Source: Flaveria trinervia | Taxonomy: Eukaryota > Streptophyta > Magnoliopsida > Asterales > Asteraceae | Direction: 5' to 3' | Assembly (NCBI GenBank): GCA_025506515.1 | Contig: CM046451.1 | Coordinates: forward strand, 41,125,701-41,189,700 | DNA: 64,000 bases | Part shown: piece by piece, positions 24,001-35,340 of the stretch | Position numbering within the stretch: position 1 is the first letter of the stretch | Layout of the letters: every line of letters begins with the position of its first letter | The notes under the pieces: generated by a model | The model's input: the letters and a program-made list of their open reading frames with translations, nothing else | Database searches by the model: none | Told to the model about the DNA's origin: nothing | Position numbers and translations under genes: made by a program

Positions 24001-25156
24001 CTGTGAGGAAGTGTGTGATACAGGTATGACTTTAGTCTTCTTGGGTTTGGACACTTCTTGTTTAGATGTTTTTGCTTCTTTAACAAACTTCATTGTTTGA
24101 ACATTTTAACATCTTTAACCTTTTGTTTATTTGGATTTTGACATGGAGCACGTGGTTGGATAGCTGATTTGGTCATTTTGGATTCAGAAATAGACATGTT
24201 TGAACCTGACTTTACACAAACTTTTTCAAATTGTTCATCCTAATTTACAATAGGCATCTTACCTTTAGATTTCAAAGTAGTCTCTTTCTATTTAGTGACA
24301 CATTCCACCGGTTTACTCGTGGAATCTGGATCACTAACTAGAGGAGTGGACACCACATGATCCTTTATTGGATTGTTATTTACCGGTCTACGTTTAGCAT
24401 TTAACAAGATCTCATGTGGTGGTGTAACCACTTTGTAACCCAACCCCTCCCCGTTGTTTTGTTCTTTCATTAAGTGTTGAACTATGTGAGAAGAAATCGT
24501 CCAACTATGCAGTTTTTGTTTTAATGAGTTGACTTCAACTTAAAAACTGCCTTTTCTTTCATAGTTTCTTCCAGGGATTTTAAGTAGAACTTTATGTCAT
24601 TTGCTTGATTAAAAGAAACAACTTCGGTTTCCCTTAGTTGTTTATTTAAAAGTTCAATTTTCTCTTTCTAATTATGCTCTTTTTGTTTTAAAATCCGATT
24701 AGATTATGTGCATAGTTGTAAGTCATGTACTAAGTTATCATTGTGGTCTAATAACCTAGCAAATTTTAAATCTATGCTTTCTCTAAATTTGTTACATTCA
24801 TTATAAGCATGAATTTCAAAGATTTGGTCTTTAGTACTTACCTATGAAGACTATGTTGAATCAACCATCATAGCTGAGTTTGACTGTTCGGGTGCTCGTG
24901 ATTCTGAGCATGTCGTTCTGAGTTCTTCTTCAATCAGGTGATCGACCACATTCACAGTATCTTCGTTATCTGACATCACTAGTTCAACCGCTATTTCACC
25001 TTCACTAGCAGAGTCATCATCCAAACCCTCGACATTGGCAATGTTCGATTCACCCGGAGACACAAAACTGAAGGTCTAATCCTATCCTTCGTCACCTTGA
25101 GCAACCAAGGCCTTTGTCTCTTTGTTTGACGTGGTAGCTCCACTTGTGGATTTCTC
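24001..25156 (-). pseudogene. Acidic and coiled-coil C-terminal part of Gag, element B
   Basis: From 25063 (SPGESNIANVEGLDDDSASEG), an acidic segment leads into a Lys/Glu/Asn-rich coiled-coil stretch (about 24540-24850, broken frames) and a charged region (24288-24470). Element C shows the same segment as an open frame (57296-58069). It lies between the two zinc knuckles of the polyprotein. Confidence 0.75.
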
Positions 25157-26424
25157 TTAACGGTTGAAGGATGAGAATGGATTCCCTTTACCTGTCTTCT
25201 TCGGCTTTACACATTCACGTTTGAAGTGCCCCTTTACTCCAAAGTTAAAGTAGGTAACTTTGGTTTTGTCGAAACGAAAGGTAGTGTCTTTTGCGGCTAT
25301 CAAGTTCCGTCCGGTCTTCTTTACAAACTTTTTCGTTCTTCGGACAACACTCGCCAAAGCCCACATAATATCCATTCTTTCTAGTTCATTCTCGTCCACC
25401 TTCTTGTAATCTCCATCCGCCAGATGGAAATTTATGATCTTTCCTACAACTACACCATCATAAGAATGAACAACTACTGCTAGAAGGTCCATATGCTCCT
25501 TTGCAACCTCCACATTAGTATTTCTGGGATTCTCAGTCTTCAACTTAGTAGCATTTGCTTCAGGTGCGATATATTCGATACTAGATGACGCTGATGTTTC
25601 AGATCCTATAGCGGTGGTTTGAGAAGGAGTGGTTGAACTAGACACAAACGTTGTTCGAAGAGGTGCTCCCGAACTGGTTAGAGTGGGAGAGGTGTTACAA
25701 AGTGAAGGATTCTGGTCATAGGATCCTTTCTGAGACCTGTACTTCATTCTCAATTCCTCCTCCCTTAATTTCAGGATGAAGTCGTTTATGTCTAATTTTG
25801 CCAGTATATTGTTCTGTCTCATGTTAGACACAACCAAGTCCCACTTCTCTTGCAAACCATCGGCAAAGCTTGATACTTTGTTTTCCATTGATTTTGTGAC
25901 CCTATGAGTGTGCAGCTCACTCATTAGATGATAGAACCTATCTATGACATCATCCACGCTTTCTTTCTCCATTGAAGAGAAGTTATCAAACTCCTTCTTC
26001 AAAGCCTTTGCTTTTAGAGCTTTCACATTGCATTCCCGTCGTATCGTTTCACAAAATCTTCCTATAACTTTTTTTCCTGTTTGTTCCCAGAAAACTGATA
26101 GAATATGTCTTTTGGTATTGACTGAGTCAACAAGGCATACACCTTTCTGCATTATAATTTGCTTTCTGGCTGTCAGTCATATCTCCAAGGTTAATTTAAC
26201 ACCATCAGCACCAACCGGCATACTATAGCTAGTCTCAATGGAATCCCAAAGGTTGGGATCAACTCCTTTAAGATAGATCTCGAAATGATGTTTCCAATGT
26301 GTGTAATCATCTAACGTTATCAGTTTAGGTGGTTTGTTGTGTTTCCCAATCTCATTTTCTAGAAACAAAAGGTTCTGGATTCATGAGTCTCTACCAACAG
26401 TAACGTAGAGAATTGATCTTCCAT
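25157..26424 (-). pseudogene. gag N-terminal region of element B
   Basis: The ATG at 26424 opens MEDQFS as in A and C, but the first 60 codons contain stops and frame changes. A clean frame of 331 codons runs 26152-25157: ALKAKALKKEFDNFSSMEK, RFYHLMSELHTHRV, LDINDFILKLREEELRMKY, a Ser/Thr-rich linker, ENELERMDIMWALASVVRR, then the first zinc knuckle, reading YFNFGVKGHFKREC with both leading Cys replaced. A stop follows at SSFNR. Because both Cys changes are in the knuckle, RNA binding would be lost. Decay is as expected for an old inactive copy. Confidence 0.9.
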
Positions 26425-26970
26425 CTCTTTAACTTTAAACTTTAGACCTCATCTGACTTACTTGTGCGAATGGACAGATGCGAATGAGTCACTCGTGCGA
26501 TTTGACTAAAGTGGATGAGTCAATCGTGCGATTGAAAAAACGCGGATGGCTAATGTGGATGACTCAGTCGTGCGAATGAGAGGTGCTAATGAATTCAATC
26601 GTGCGATTGGATTCAATCGTGCGTATGGAGTGTGAGATTGGAGACAGACGAATGAAGATCTTCAGTCATACGAATGGATGAGCGACTGAGTTCAATCGTG
26701 CGTATGGGAGGTGCGATTGAGTTTAGTCTTGTGATTGAGCCAATTGTGCGACTAAAGGCTGTTGTTTATGAAAATTCAAAGGTTTTCACACTTTGACATA
26801 AAAACACAATTTTTCAAGAACCCTAATCTGCCGTATGCCAAAAACGAAAACTTTTAGGCTTGGATACGTCGAAAACACTATTTTAGTCAAAAAAGGTGAC
26901 TCTTTTGAATGAAAAACGTGATTTTTACACTGAAATTAATCGAATCACACGCAAAATCAAGAGCCAAAGC
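26425..26970 (-). repeat. 5' leader of element B with palindromic repeat array
   Basis: Noncoding. From 26455 to 26760 it is filled with TCAATCGTGCGATTG-like units and GCGGATGGCTAATGTGGATGA-like units, aligning with the leaders of A and C. No open frame with coding content is present. Confidence 0.75.
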
Positions 26971-26980
26971 TCTTGTACCA
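26971..26980 (-). other. Degenerate primer-binding site of element B
   Basis: The minus strand reads TGGTACAAGA where A has TGGTATCAGA, two changes from the initiator-Met complement. It is two bases from the LTR end. Confidence 0.75.
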
Positions 26981-26982
26981 CT

Positions 26983-27701
26983 TATTAGGACCGTGTACAG
27001 ACGGAGTACTAACTAATAATGCATGAAACCAGATCAAATAGTGCAGAATCTTATATGATTGGTGATCCAATCAGTGAGAATGCACTTCAGATCAAACTAA
27101 CAATTAAAGAAACGTTAAGAATGATTAGAACAAGATCAACTGCAAACTATGAAGTTGGAACAGGTTATCTGGAGTCTCTAGATGGCTAGGGTACGAATAT
27201 GAGTCGAAATTCGTGAAGTTTTTTTTGTTTTTCCACGAATTAAGTGGTATTTATAGGTTAGGGTTTGACAATCATACCACTAAACCATGCACTGAATCAT
27301 ACGATTGATTCTTCCGCACGACTGAAGATTCAGTCGTGTGACTGAGCCAATCTTATGTCTCAATCCTGCGACTGATCCAGTCTCCTGGTTCAGTCGTGTG
27401 ACTGGTCCATTAGCGTGATGTATTCATGCGTATGGTCCATTAGCATGGTCCATTCGCATGAAGGCTTCATACGATTAAGTTTGAACACGTTTCTCAATCA
27501 TTATTGATCAAGAACTATGTATAATAAACTCAAACCTACATAGTTAGTTCAATATGCTTTATTACACAATAAACAATGAAACATTAAATATTATAAGCAT
27601 CAATCACATATTGTATTTCATTCAACTCATCCATTACATATATGTAAGATATGACAGACATTTTACATTAAGCTCTTAAACTAGGTACATATGCATCAAC
27701 A
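26983..27701 (-). repeat. 5' LTR of element B (719 bp)
   Basis: Starts TATTAGG (from TGTTAGG) and ends ATCAACA in plus orientation. The TATA box (plus TATTTATA) is at 27248-27255, with the telo-box-like AGGTTAGGGTTT beside it. A palindrome array occupies 27270-27480. Confidence 0.92.
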
Positions 27702-27718
27702 ATTTCTATGGGTTAAGT

Positions 27719-27751
<33 letters not shown>

Positions 27752-28400
27752 TATGTATATATATATGTATATATATATATAAACATTTACAGGTAGCAAT
27801 TCATGTCAATGGTTATAAATTATGCAAGTTTATAAAAAACATATAGCTACAATCAAAAACCTCGACCAGGATTAAGATCGCAAGTTTATAACGATTGGGT
27901 AAGTGTACTTGGTTCCAATGATGAACAAGTCATATGTCATCAAGAGCCGGCTATACATCAGCTTTAGCACAAAATAAGCTTGTCAGGCCCATAGATCTAT
28001 GATGTCACCAGGCTAGCAATAGTTAATGTTGCCAGCATATAATGTATCTCATATAACACTCACAATAATACTAATAATCGTGACAAAAAGGTATAGATGA
28101 ATTGCATGTGCATTTACAAATATGAAGATGTTTACAAGTGTAAGTTTATAAGATTAACTTGTTTCACCCCAAAAGGTGTAAAATAAAGTAAAAAGGTGCA
28201 TGGAAAACTCACATGCTATAAGTTGCACTTAAGGTAACACTAAAAATATAAGATGGTTCCAATGATTCCTTCACGATTCAACCTAAGATTTGGTGTCTTA
28301 GGATTAGAATAAAGTTATGATTAATGACTAGATATGAATTGGGGTTGCAATTGGAATTTTCGAGTTTTCCTAATTAGGTTTTATGAATAATATAACTATT
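27702..28400 (+). repeat. Right part of interrupted repeat F
   Basis: It continues the sequence broken at 5548 after the B target site. It begins with a TACA/TA microsatellite, then a noncoding stretch with AGAGCCGGCTATACATCAGC and a lone GTCAGGCCCATAGATC-type block. The outer right limit is not clear; 28400 is a working limit where the sequence turns strongly AT-rich. Confidence 0.4.
27718..27781. repeat. TACA/TA microsatellite
   Basis: About six TACA units pass into an alternating TA run with TATG interruptions. An ordinary simple-sequence repeat. Confidence 0.95.
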
Positions 28401-29731
28401 TATATTTTGATTCCATAAACATGGAATAGGTTGATTATGATTTAAAATGATAATGAATCATTAGTAAAATTGAATAATAAGTATTACTAAAATATTTATA
28501 ATAATTGCTTAAGTAATGGTTGAGTATATAATAAATAATCAATCTAAAAATTTATTATTTAAAACTTAATAAAAAATAATTAATTGGATATATATATTTA
28601 ATTGACTCGCAAAATAAGTTAAAAGTATTTAAGTTTTATTTATAATGGTTTTTAAACTTTTGAGGAATTATCATCAAGGTTTCATAATATTATAACGTTT
28701 GAAAAATAAAGAGCTAATATATTATATGATTTAGAAGTTTTAGGAATTAAATAAAGATTTTAGAAATAATTTTTATAAATATTTAAACTTGTCAAATAAA
28801 TTGTATATTTTTATAACATTCGACATCTTAAAAATAAAGTAAATATCAAATTATAATTTCTGAAATATTTCAAAAAATAATATTTTAATTTTGAATTAGT
28901 ATTAAAGATGATGTTTATATTTATCTAATAACATTTTAATAATTTCTAGAAATTAAAAATATCTGAAAAAATGAAATTAAAAGTGGTTTGTACATAGCCA
29001 AGTGGCTCGAGCCCGGGTCTCCTATGTACATGGCCAAGATGGTAACCAGTGGGCTATAAGCCCATATTTGATTCAATTTCCTCAACAAAAATTTATAATC
29101 TTTAGTTATAAAAATGCCCAATACACAAGAACTCTAATTTTCGATTGAATCCCAACTAAACATAAATTCAAAGATGTTAACCCAATCAATCATGGGGCTT
29201 TTGTTCTTCGGGTGTAAACGAGTGTAAATGTATATACAAGTTACCTGTTTTGATCATGTGGATGGTTAATAACATAGAAGCAGGTCACAATGAGTAGAAG
29301 TTAGTTTGTGGTGATTAAGTTGAGCATAATCTAATTCCTTGAGTGTGTAGCATCCTTATGTAATAGAAAGTAATAGCCCCTTATCAATTGTGATCTAAGT
29401 TGCCAGAAGATGGAGTTCGGCTAACACGTAGGTTCGATCGGAATTGGGGTTCGAGTTTGATGAATGTGAGTTTTGTAAATGGAATTAGAAGTACAAAAAG
29501 TTTTGGGGGAATCATCTCAGATGTGTGCCATCCATTACATTGGTTTAAATTGATCGGTTTCAAGTTGTACGGTCTTCATACATTGAATGTGGGTTCGGTT
29601 ACGAGTGTTTAGAATTAACAGCTCATTAAGGTCAATTGAAACAAGTATTAGGTTCGAAAAACGCATGCGAGAGTTAAGAATCACTTAGTTTTGTTAATTT
29701 GACGTATTGTTGTAGTTTGGTGGTCGCCGGA
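28400..29731. other. AT-rich region without recognisable genes
   Basis: 28400-28980 is very AT-rich. At 28989-29042 a short unit, TGTACATRGCCAAG, occurs twice around CTCGAGCCCGGGTCTC, vaguely like tRNA-derived repeat sequence but too short to call. From 29400 to 29612 a 70-codon plus-strand frame has no recognisable motif. It ends at the LTR of element E. Confidence 0.5.
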
Positions 29732-30475
29732 TGTTGGACCCTCAAAGGATCATATATGTCAATTCAATTTGTGAGTTTTTGGTTGTTCTGCTAGAAACTC
29801 CCTAAGTCCAAGAAGTAATGCGGATGAAGAATCAACTAAGAAGAAACAAGTGTTGACTAACCGCATTTGTAAATGCGGAAGACATAGAACAAATGCTGAC
29901 AAATGTTTGTTCTTTCGCATTAACAAACGCGCATAGTCAAAAAGATATGCGGACAAGACATGTTCATCTGCGTTTACAAATGTGGATGACCAACAACAAA
30001 GGCGCATAAGTATTTGTTTATCCGCACTACCCAATGCGGATGACCAACTACTAATGCGGATGACAAGAGAAGAAATGCTGATCAAGAACAACTCATCCGC
30101 ATTTCTCAATCCGGATGAACAGAAGAAATGTTGCTAAAGACTTAGACTAGTTCTGATGTATAGGTCACGGGTAGTTTAGTCATTTAGTAAAAAGGCATCT
30201 TGTTAGCCTATAAATATAATAGAATCCCTCATACATAAGGTGACTATTGATACACAATCAGAACATTTTGAATTACACATTTTCAAGGTGCATTATTACT
30301 ATTTTTGCAAAAACCCTTGAATTTATTGTAATCAATCACCTTCATCAATATAACAAAGCATTTATGAGTATATTTGTGCGTTGAATGTTTATTGATTGTT
30401 TGTTTCCGCCATTCAATCTCTGACTTGGTCATCATCTTCGATTATAGTGAGAATCTTAATCTCACCACCCAGTCA
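29732..30475 (+). repeat. Left LTR of element E (744 bp)
   Basis: Begins TGTTGGACCC and ends CCCAGTCA. From 29820 to 30120 it is packed with AATGCGGATGAC / TCATCCGCATT units, including the near-perfect palindrome CCGCATTTGTAAATGCGG at 29861-29878. The TATA box is at 30209-30216. The antisense open frame at 29759-30109 is only a translation of the repeat array. Confidence 0.92.
30209..30216 (+). promoter_or_regulatory. TATA box in the LTR of element E
   Basis: TATAAATA, kept in the right LTR as TATAAATAG at 43785-43793. It lies about 260 bp before the LTR end, a plausible position for the element promoter. Confidence 0.6.
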
Positions 30476-30477
30476 AT

Positions 30478-30489
30478 TGGTATTAGAGC
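30478..30489 (+). other. Primer-binding site of element E
   Basis: TGGTATTAGAGC, two bases after the LTR end; one change from the initiator-Met complement TGGTATCAGAGC. The same sequence recurs at 44054-44065 after the right LTR. Confidence 0.88.
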
Positions 30490-30812
30490 TTTGTCTCTTG
30501 GTTCTTTTTCAGATCTACCCAAGATCCAAATATAACTTGATTGATCTGGTGATCGAGTTGCTAGTAGAGTGTTCTATCAACTCTACTTAGTAAACAACAG
30601 AATATACTCTTTTCCTCACCCTCAAGAACAAACAAACAATACCCACCTTCAATGCTATAAATAGTCTGTATAACAAATAGCTTCAACAGAAACTAAGAAT
30701 CCTAATAGATTTGATTTTGTGATCTTGTTTTAGACAATTCAGACAAAGTTTGACTAAGAGAACTTAAAAACTGAACTAATCTATATTAAACAAGTTAAAA
30801 TACTTTGTTAAA
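30490..30812 (+). other. 5' leader of element E
   Basis: Short noncoding leader between PBS and gag. It lacks the palindrome array that fills the leaders of A, B and C. It is strongly conserved with 44066-44384 after the right LTR. Confidence 0.7.
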
Positions 30813-33520
30813 ATGGATTGACATAGTTTTTCAAAACTTGCTCACACACCTAAACCTCTAATGCTTAAACACAAATCTGAGTTTAAGCAATGGAAAATCA
30901 GATTTAGGAATTACCTTATAGGTGTAGATCCTGACTTTTGGATCTGAATATGCAAGGGGCCATACATCCCTGTTACTCTATCTGCAGATCAAGCTTCCAT
31001 CTACAAAATATCAAGAATACCCATTGAGGATCTGACTCTTGATGATGAAGGTTACAAGAAAATCAAGATTGATCTCAAAGCTTACTCCATACTCACTTAA
31101 GCACTCAAGATCGATGTGTTGAAAAGACTGGAAAAGTATGGTAGTGCTAAAGCAGTATGGGATGCACTGCGAATTATGTGTGAGGGAAGTTGTGAAGTTG
31201 CAGAGATTAACAAGGATAAACTTGTTAATCAGTATGAAACATTTCATCACTCCAAAGATGAGTCCATATCTAAAAAATTGCACAGATTTGGAAATCGTGG
31301 GAGTCACTTACAAAGAAAAAGATTTAAAAAAAAAAATGTTGCACACTGCTCCAGAGACCTGGAAACAAAATATGACCATGTTAGAGAACACTCTTGATCT
31401 TGAGAGTACAACCCTGGATATTTTGGGAGCCAAGATAGAAGCACTGGAGCTATATGAAAGAAGCAGAAACATAGGAGTACCCAAAGTGATTGAGACATAC
31501 AAGTTTCCATCAGAATCTCACTCTGTGGAAAATACCTTCATTACTAAGGAGGATGATTTCATCTATTCAAGAGACTAACTGAACACCATAGGATTCCTTG
31601 CAACTCCGCCAATTAACCATCCATTAACATCATCCCAAGCATCAGGATTCACTATAACTCCTACAAACACTCCTAATGATACAAGATCTAAAGAACAAAA
31701 GGCAACTTATAATGCCTTTGTTGCCAGGTTTGAAGCTTATTTAGGAGGAAGAATCACATCTTCTCACATGATCTGGGAACACTTAGAAGAAATGGATCCA
31801 GATGATGTAGAGGAAATGGATTTTCAATGGCAAATGGCCATGATTGCAATGAGAGCAAAGAATTTTTTTTCAGAAATGGTAGAAAGGTCAGTCTTAATGA
31901 AAACACAAAGCTTGGATATGAAAATTCCAAAGTGAAGTGCTTCAAATGTGGCATGACTGGCCACTTCTTTGGAGAACGCAATGCCCCCAAAAGAAACAAC
32001 TTTCAAAGAAATTCTCAGAGCCAGTCATCGTCACAGGCAAACTTAAGTTTTCACTCCAATAATCATGAGGAGCAGTATCATCATCGACAATTACAAAAAT
32101 CTAATGAGAATCAACCATAACTGACAAACAAGTCTTATGGAAGCAGTTAGTCATTGCAAATGCTCTCGTGATTAAACAAGATGTAGTATGTGACTGGAGC
32201 CTATTCATAGAGGAAGTAAAGCCTTAATTTCAAAATCATGCACTCATGGCTCACATCAACGATGGTCTATCTCCTATGCCTTCTAAGGTAAAATCTAACA
32301 TGTGTAGTGACAAATGCATTACTGAACTGCAAGGTTATAGAGAGCATAACCATAAACTTGAAGATAAAATGAAAGAGGAAAAGGTTACGTCAGAGATGCT
32401 CAAGAGAGAAATAAAAGGCTTTGAAATCAAAATAAAATCTCTCATCTCTGACATTGAAAAATTACATGGTGAAAAGTATACTCCTGTAGCTGAGAATGAG
32501 CAACTGACTAAAATGTTAGCTCAATCTAAAGCTCAACATACACTTACTGAAGTGAAACTAGAAAAGTTTCAACTGTCTTCAGTCAAACTGCAAGAGATGC
32601 TTGATTCTCAAAAGGATCCCAAGACATGTCTGGGATTGGGTGTAACTCTTGTCCTCCACCATATAATGACAACTACACTGTCATGCCTTACTCTCTTACA
32701 CTCAATGAGAATATTAAACCTAACACTATTCAACCAAAAACAATAGTAAAACATATCATAAATCTTCAAAACCAACTAGTTGTTTACATTGAAACAAATG
32801 AGGATAAAATTAGATTAGGACACCCAATTAAAATCAAAGAGTGTTCAGACAAGGCACTGAGTGTCATCAAACCCATAAGTCCAATTAGGAAATTGTTCCT
32901 TTTGTGAAATTCATACCCGTTGTTTCAAAAGGTAAAAAGAAAATTGTCAAGTCAGTGAAACCCCTGCTAAAAGCAGTTCTAATAATGAGATTATATCTCC
33001 TAACAATTCAAGCAAATCAGACAAGGTTTCATTGCAAAAGAAACTAAAGAGCTCACTGATTTCAACATGCAAAACTCTATCAGACCCTCAATCTTCAAAA
33101 TTAAGACAGGGAGTTGGATTTGACATATGCGACAAAGAGCATGTTGATCAGTTTGAGAAAGACGTAAAGAAAGGGTTGAAGAAACAAAAACAGCCCAAAA
33201 AAGTTAACAAAAGTAGCATTGTGAAGCAAGCTAAAAACATGGCTGATTTTGATTCCTCCCCTAAACAAAAGAAAGAAACTCAGTTGCAAATGGGAAAATT
33301 AGTTGAGTCTCACAAATCAAAATCAGATTCAAGAAACAAACAAATATATTGTGACATATGTGACATGTTTAAACACAAAACAAAAGAGTGCTTTTAGAAT
33401 CAATATTGCTCTATATGTGACATGAACAACCACTCCACTAAAAACTATTATTTTAACCAATATAGGCCAGTCTGTGATATGAACAATCACAATACATCTG
33501 ATTGTTACTTCAATTAGAAG
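30813..33520 (+). pseudogene. gag of element E, broken
   Basis: Starts at ATG 30813; codon 3 is a stop (TGA), where the duplicate copy at 44385 has TCA. The Gag domain follows (HKSEFKQWKIRFRNYLIGVDP, TLDDEGYKKIKIDLKAY, EKYGSAKAVWDAL, DKLVNQYETFHHSKDES) with a frameshift near 31290 and continuation at 31320-31578 (LHTAPETWKQNMTMLENTL). A first zinc knuckle at about 31940, CFKCGMTGHFFGERN, has lost its last Cys. A coiled-coil region is open at 32246-32640 (HKLEDKMKEEKVTSEMLKRE). A basic segment (33032-33340) leads to three tandem knuckle-like repeats. Gag architecture parallels family I: knuckle, coiled coil, knuckle(s). Dead copy. Confidence 0.88.
33350..33520 (+). repeat. Threefold 57-bp tandem repeat encoding zinc knuckles in Gag of E
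   Basis: Three in-frame units start at 33350, 33407 and 33464, exactly 57 bp (19 codons) apart. Unit 1 encodes CDICDMFKHKTKEC, a full CX2CX4HX4C knuckle. Unit 2, CSICDMNNHSTKNY, has lost the last Cys. Unit 3, RPVCDMNNHNTSDC, has lost the first Cys. An in-frame TAG lies between units 1 and 2. Element G has a single knuckle of the same type (CVMCESTSHLAKDC, about 63490-63530). Confidence 0.85.
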
Positions 33521-34440
33521 GGAGTGAGAATTGCTCTGAACAAACCCATCTCAACAACATCATCAGGTAAACCCCATGTCTGGAATCATTTGCCCACCAA
33601 TCAATCGAGAACATCTAGATCACACAATGATAGGAGTAACACAAAAGAAATGTGGAAGTGTCAAAGAAACAACCATCACACCATTAAGCAAAAGTTTGAC
33701 CTTCCAAAACCTAAAATGATTTTTGATAATCAGAAGCGGTTTAATTTCCTTCAAAAGAATAGAGACCAAAGGTTTCATTCCTCCTCTGACTGTTCAGTTG
33801 ATGTTAATGAGATGACTCCAGCAAAATATCACAAGCAATCTCCAAGGTCATCCTTACATAGATCATAATTTAGAGTGAAGTATCAAGAGATCACCATAAT
33901 GGATAGGAATGTGAAACCCAAGACCATCATGGCCTGGGTTCCACATTCTAATTAGTTCTTTTGTGCTTGCACGATCATCCATATAGGTCTAATAGCCTAT
34001 GGTACGTGGACAGTGGATGTTCCTGACACATGACTGGAGATCGTTCCCTCCTTCATGACTTCAAGCAAATACAAGGAACTACTATGGCATTTGGAGGAGA
34101 TTCACAAGGTGGAAGAAATACTAGTGAAGGATGTGTGACAATAGGATGCTCGGCATTAATAGAGTGAACTACTATGAACAACTAAACTTTAATCTTCTAA
34201 GCATGTCTCGGTTCTGTGACAAGAAATATTCTACTCACTATACCGACACTCATTGCTACATTTTCAAACCATGATTTTAGATCTCTGAAGAATGGATTGT
34301 CCTAAAGACTCCAAGGAAGAATAACACCTATGTCTTAAACCTGAATTCTACAAAACCTATAGAAGAAACGTGGCTTTTGTCAAACCCATCATTTGATAAG
34401 TCCCAGCTTTTGCACAAATGTTTGGGGCACACAAACTTTA
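33521..34440 (+). pseudogene. Gag-protease junction and protease of element E
   Basis: A Lys/Asn/Ser-rich segment (33524-33868) ends near 33955. The aspartic protease follows: YVDSGCS then a TGA in place of the usual basic codon, then HMTGD, with DSG at 34009-34017. A likely C-to-T change (CGA to TGA) created that stop. The pre-integrase region follows in broken frames. Confidence 0.82.
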
Positions 34441-35340
34441 AAAACATAAACAGATTGGTCAAAGGAAACCATGTTATTGGTCTTCTTTAAAAAGAATTTC
34501 ATTTTGTTAATCATTTTTTAGCGTTCCTCAAAGGAAAACAACATAAATCTTTTCACAAATCCAAGCTGGTGAACACAAACAATACTGCATTGAAGCTACT
34601 TCACATGGATTTGTTTGGACCAACTCATGTTATGAGCAATTGAAAGAAACAGTTTCTTTGGTGATCATTGATGACTTTTCATGATTTACATAGGTTTTCT
34701 TCTTACATCATAAAAATAAGGCATCCCAAATAATACAAAACTTCATCATGAAAATTGAAAACCAACTTGATCATAAGGTTAAAACAATAAGAAGTGATAA
34801 TGGAACTAAGTTTGAAAAATGATGACATGAGTTCATTTTGTGCAACCAGCGGCATTGCTCATCAATTCAGTGTAGCTAGAAGTCCTCAACAAAATGGGGT
34901 AGCTGAAAGGATAAATAGAACACTAATTGAAGTAGCAAGAACAATGCTAGCCGTTGCTAAACTGTCTGTTACCTTTTGGGCGGAGGCTGTTAACACATCG
35001 TGCGTTGTGCAAAATCAACTCTGAATGTAAAAAAAAGTAATATGACTCCATATAAATTGTTGTTTCACAGAAAACTATTTATTGGATTTTTTAAATCATT
35101 TGGTAGTCCTGTCTCAATATTAAACACCCAATACTATTTGGGAAAGTTTTCATCTGAGTCTAATAAAGGATTCTTTGTAGGTTATTCATCTGTTTCAAAG
35201 GCTTACAGAGTGTTTAATCCTAGATTAAATATATTGATGAATCAACCAATGTTCAATTCAAGGAACATTAGTTTCCCATATGTAGATGTTCAATTCAGGT
35301 GTAGAAAGAAGAGATGATTTTCCATTGATTCCTCCTACAT
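34441..35340 (+). pseudogene. Integrase of element E
   Basis: The catalytic core begins with LLHMDLFGPTHVM near 34600 (first Asp). The NQLDHKVKTIRSDNGTKFE block (second Asp) is near 34770-34815, and PQQNGVAERINRTLIEVART with the catalytic Glu is at 34885-34940. The C-terminal part (FKSFGSPVSILNTQYYLGKF, GFFVGYSSVSKAYRVFNPR) runs at 35080-35240. Frame changes occur near 34640, 34830 and 35000, plus several stops. Confidence 0.88.

Larger units (their letters stand above)
5549..27701 (-). mobile_element. Element B: family I Copia retrotransposon, nested in F and carrying D
   Basis: It reads right to left: 5' LTR 26983-27701, leader, gag 26424 to about 24000, protease, integrase, RT, RNase H (split at 12505/20545 by element D), noncoding spacer, aORF 9535-6282, polypurine tract, and 3' LTR 5549-6250. 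Its span is 22,153 bp; after removing D and one 5-bp duplication it is about 14.1 kb, matching element C once C's extra LTRs are subtracted. Numerous stops and frameshifts show it is defective. Confidence 0.9.

Noticed and set aside
29400..29612. 70-codon plus-strand frame left of element E
   Set aside because: No motif, no neighbouring coding signal, and a length expected by chance.
29759..30109. 116-codon minus-strand frame with repeated Ala/Asp/Ser words
   Set aside because: It is a translation of the hairpin repeats in the LTR of E. The repeats, not a protein, explain its periodicity.
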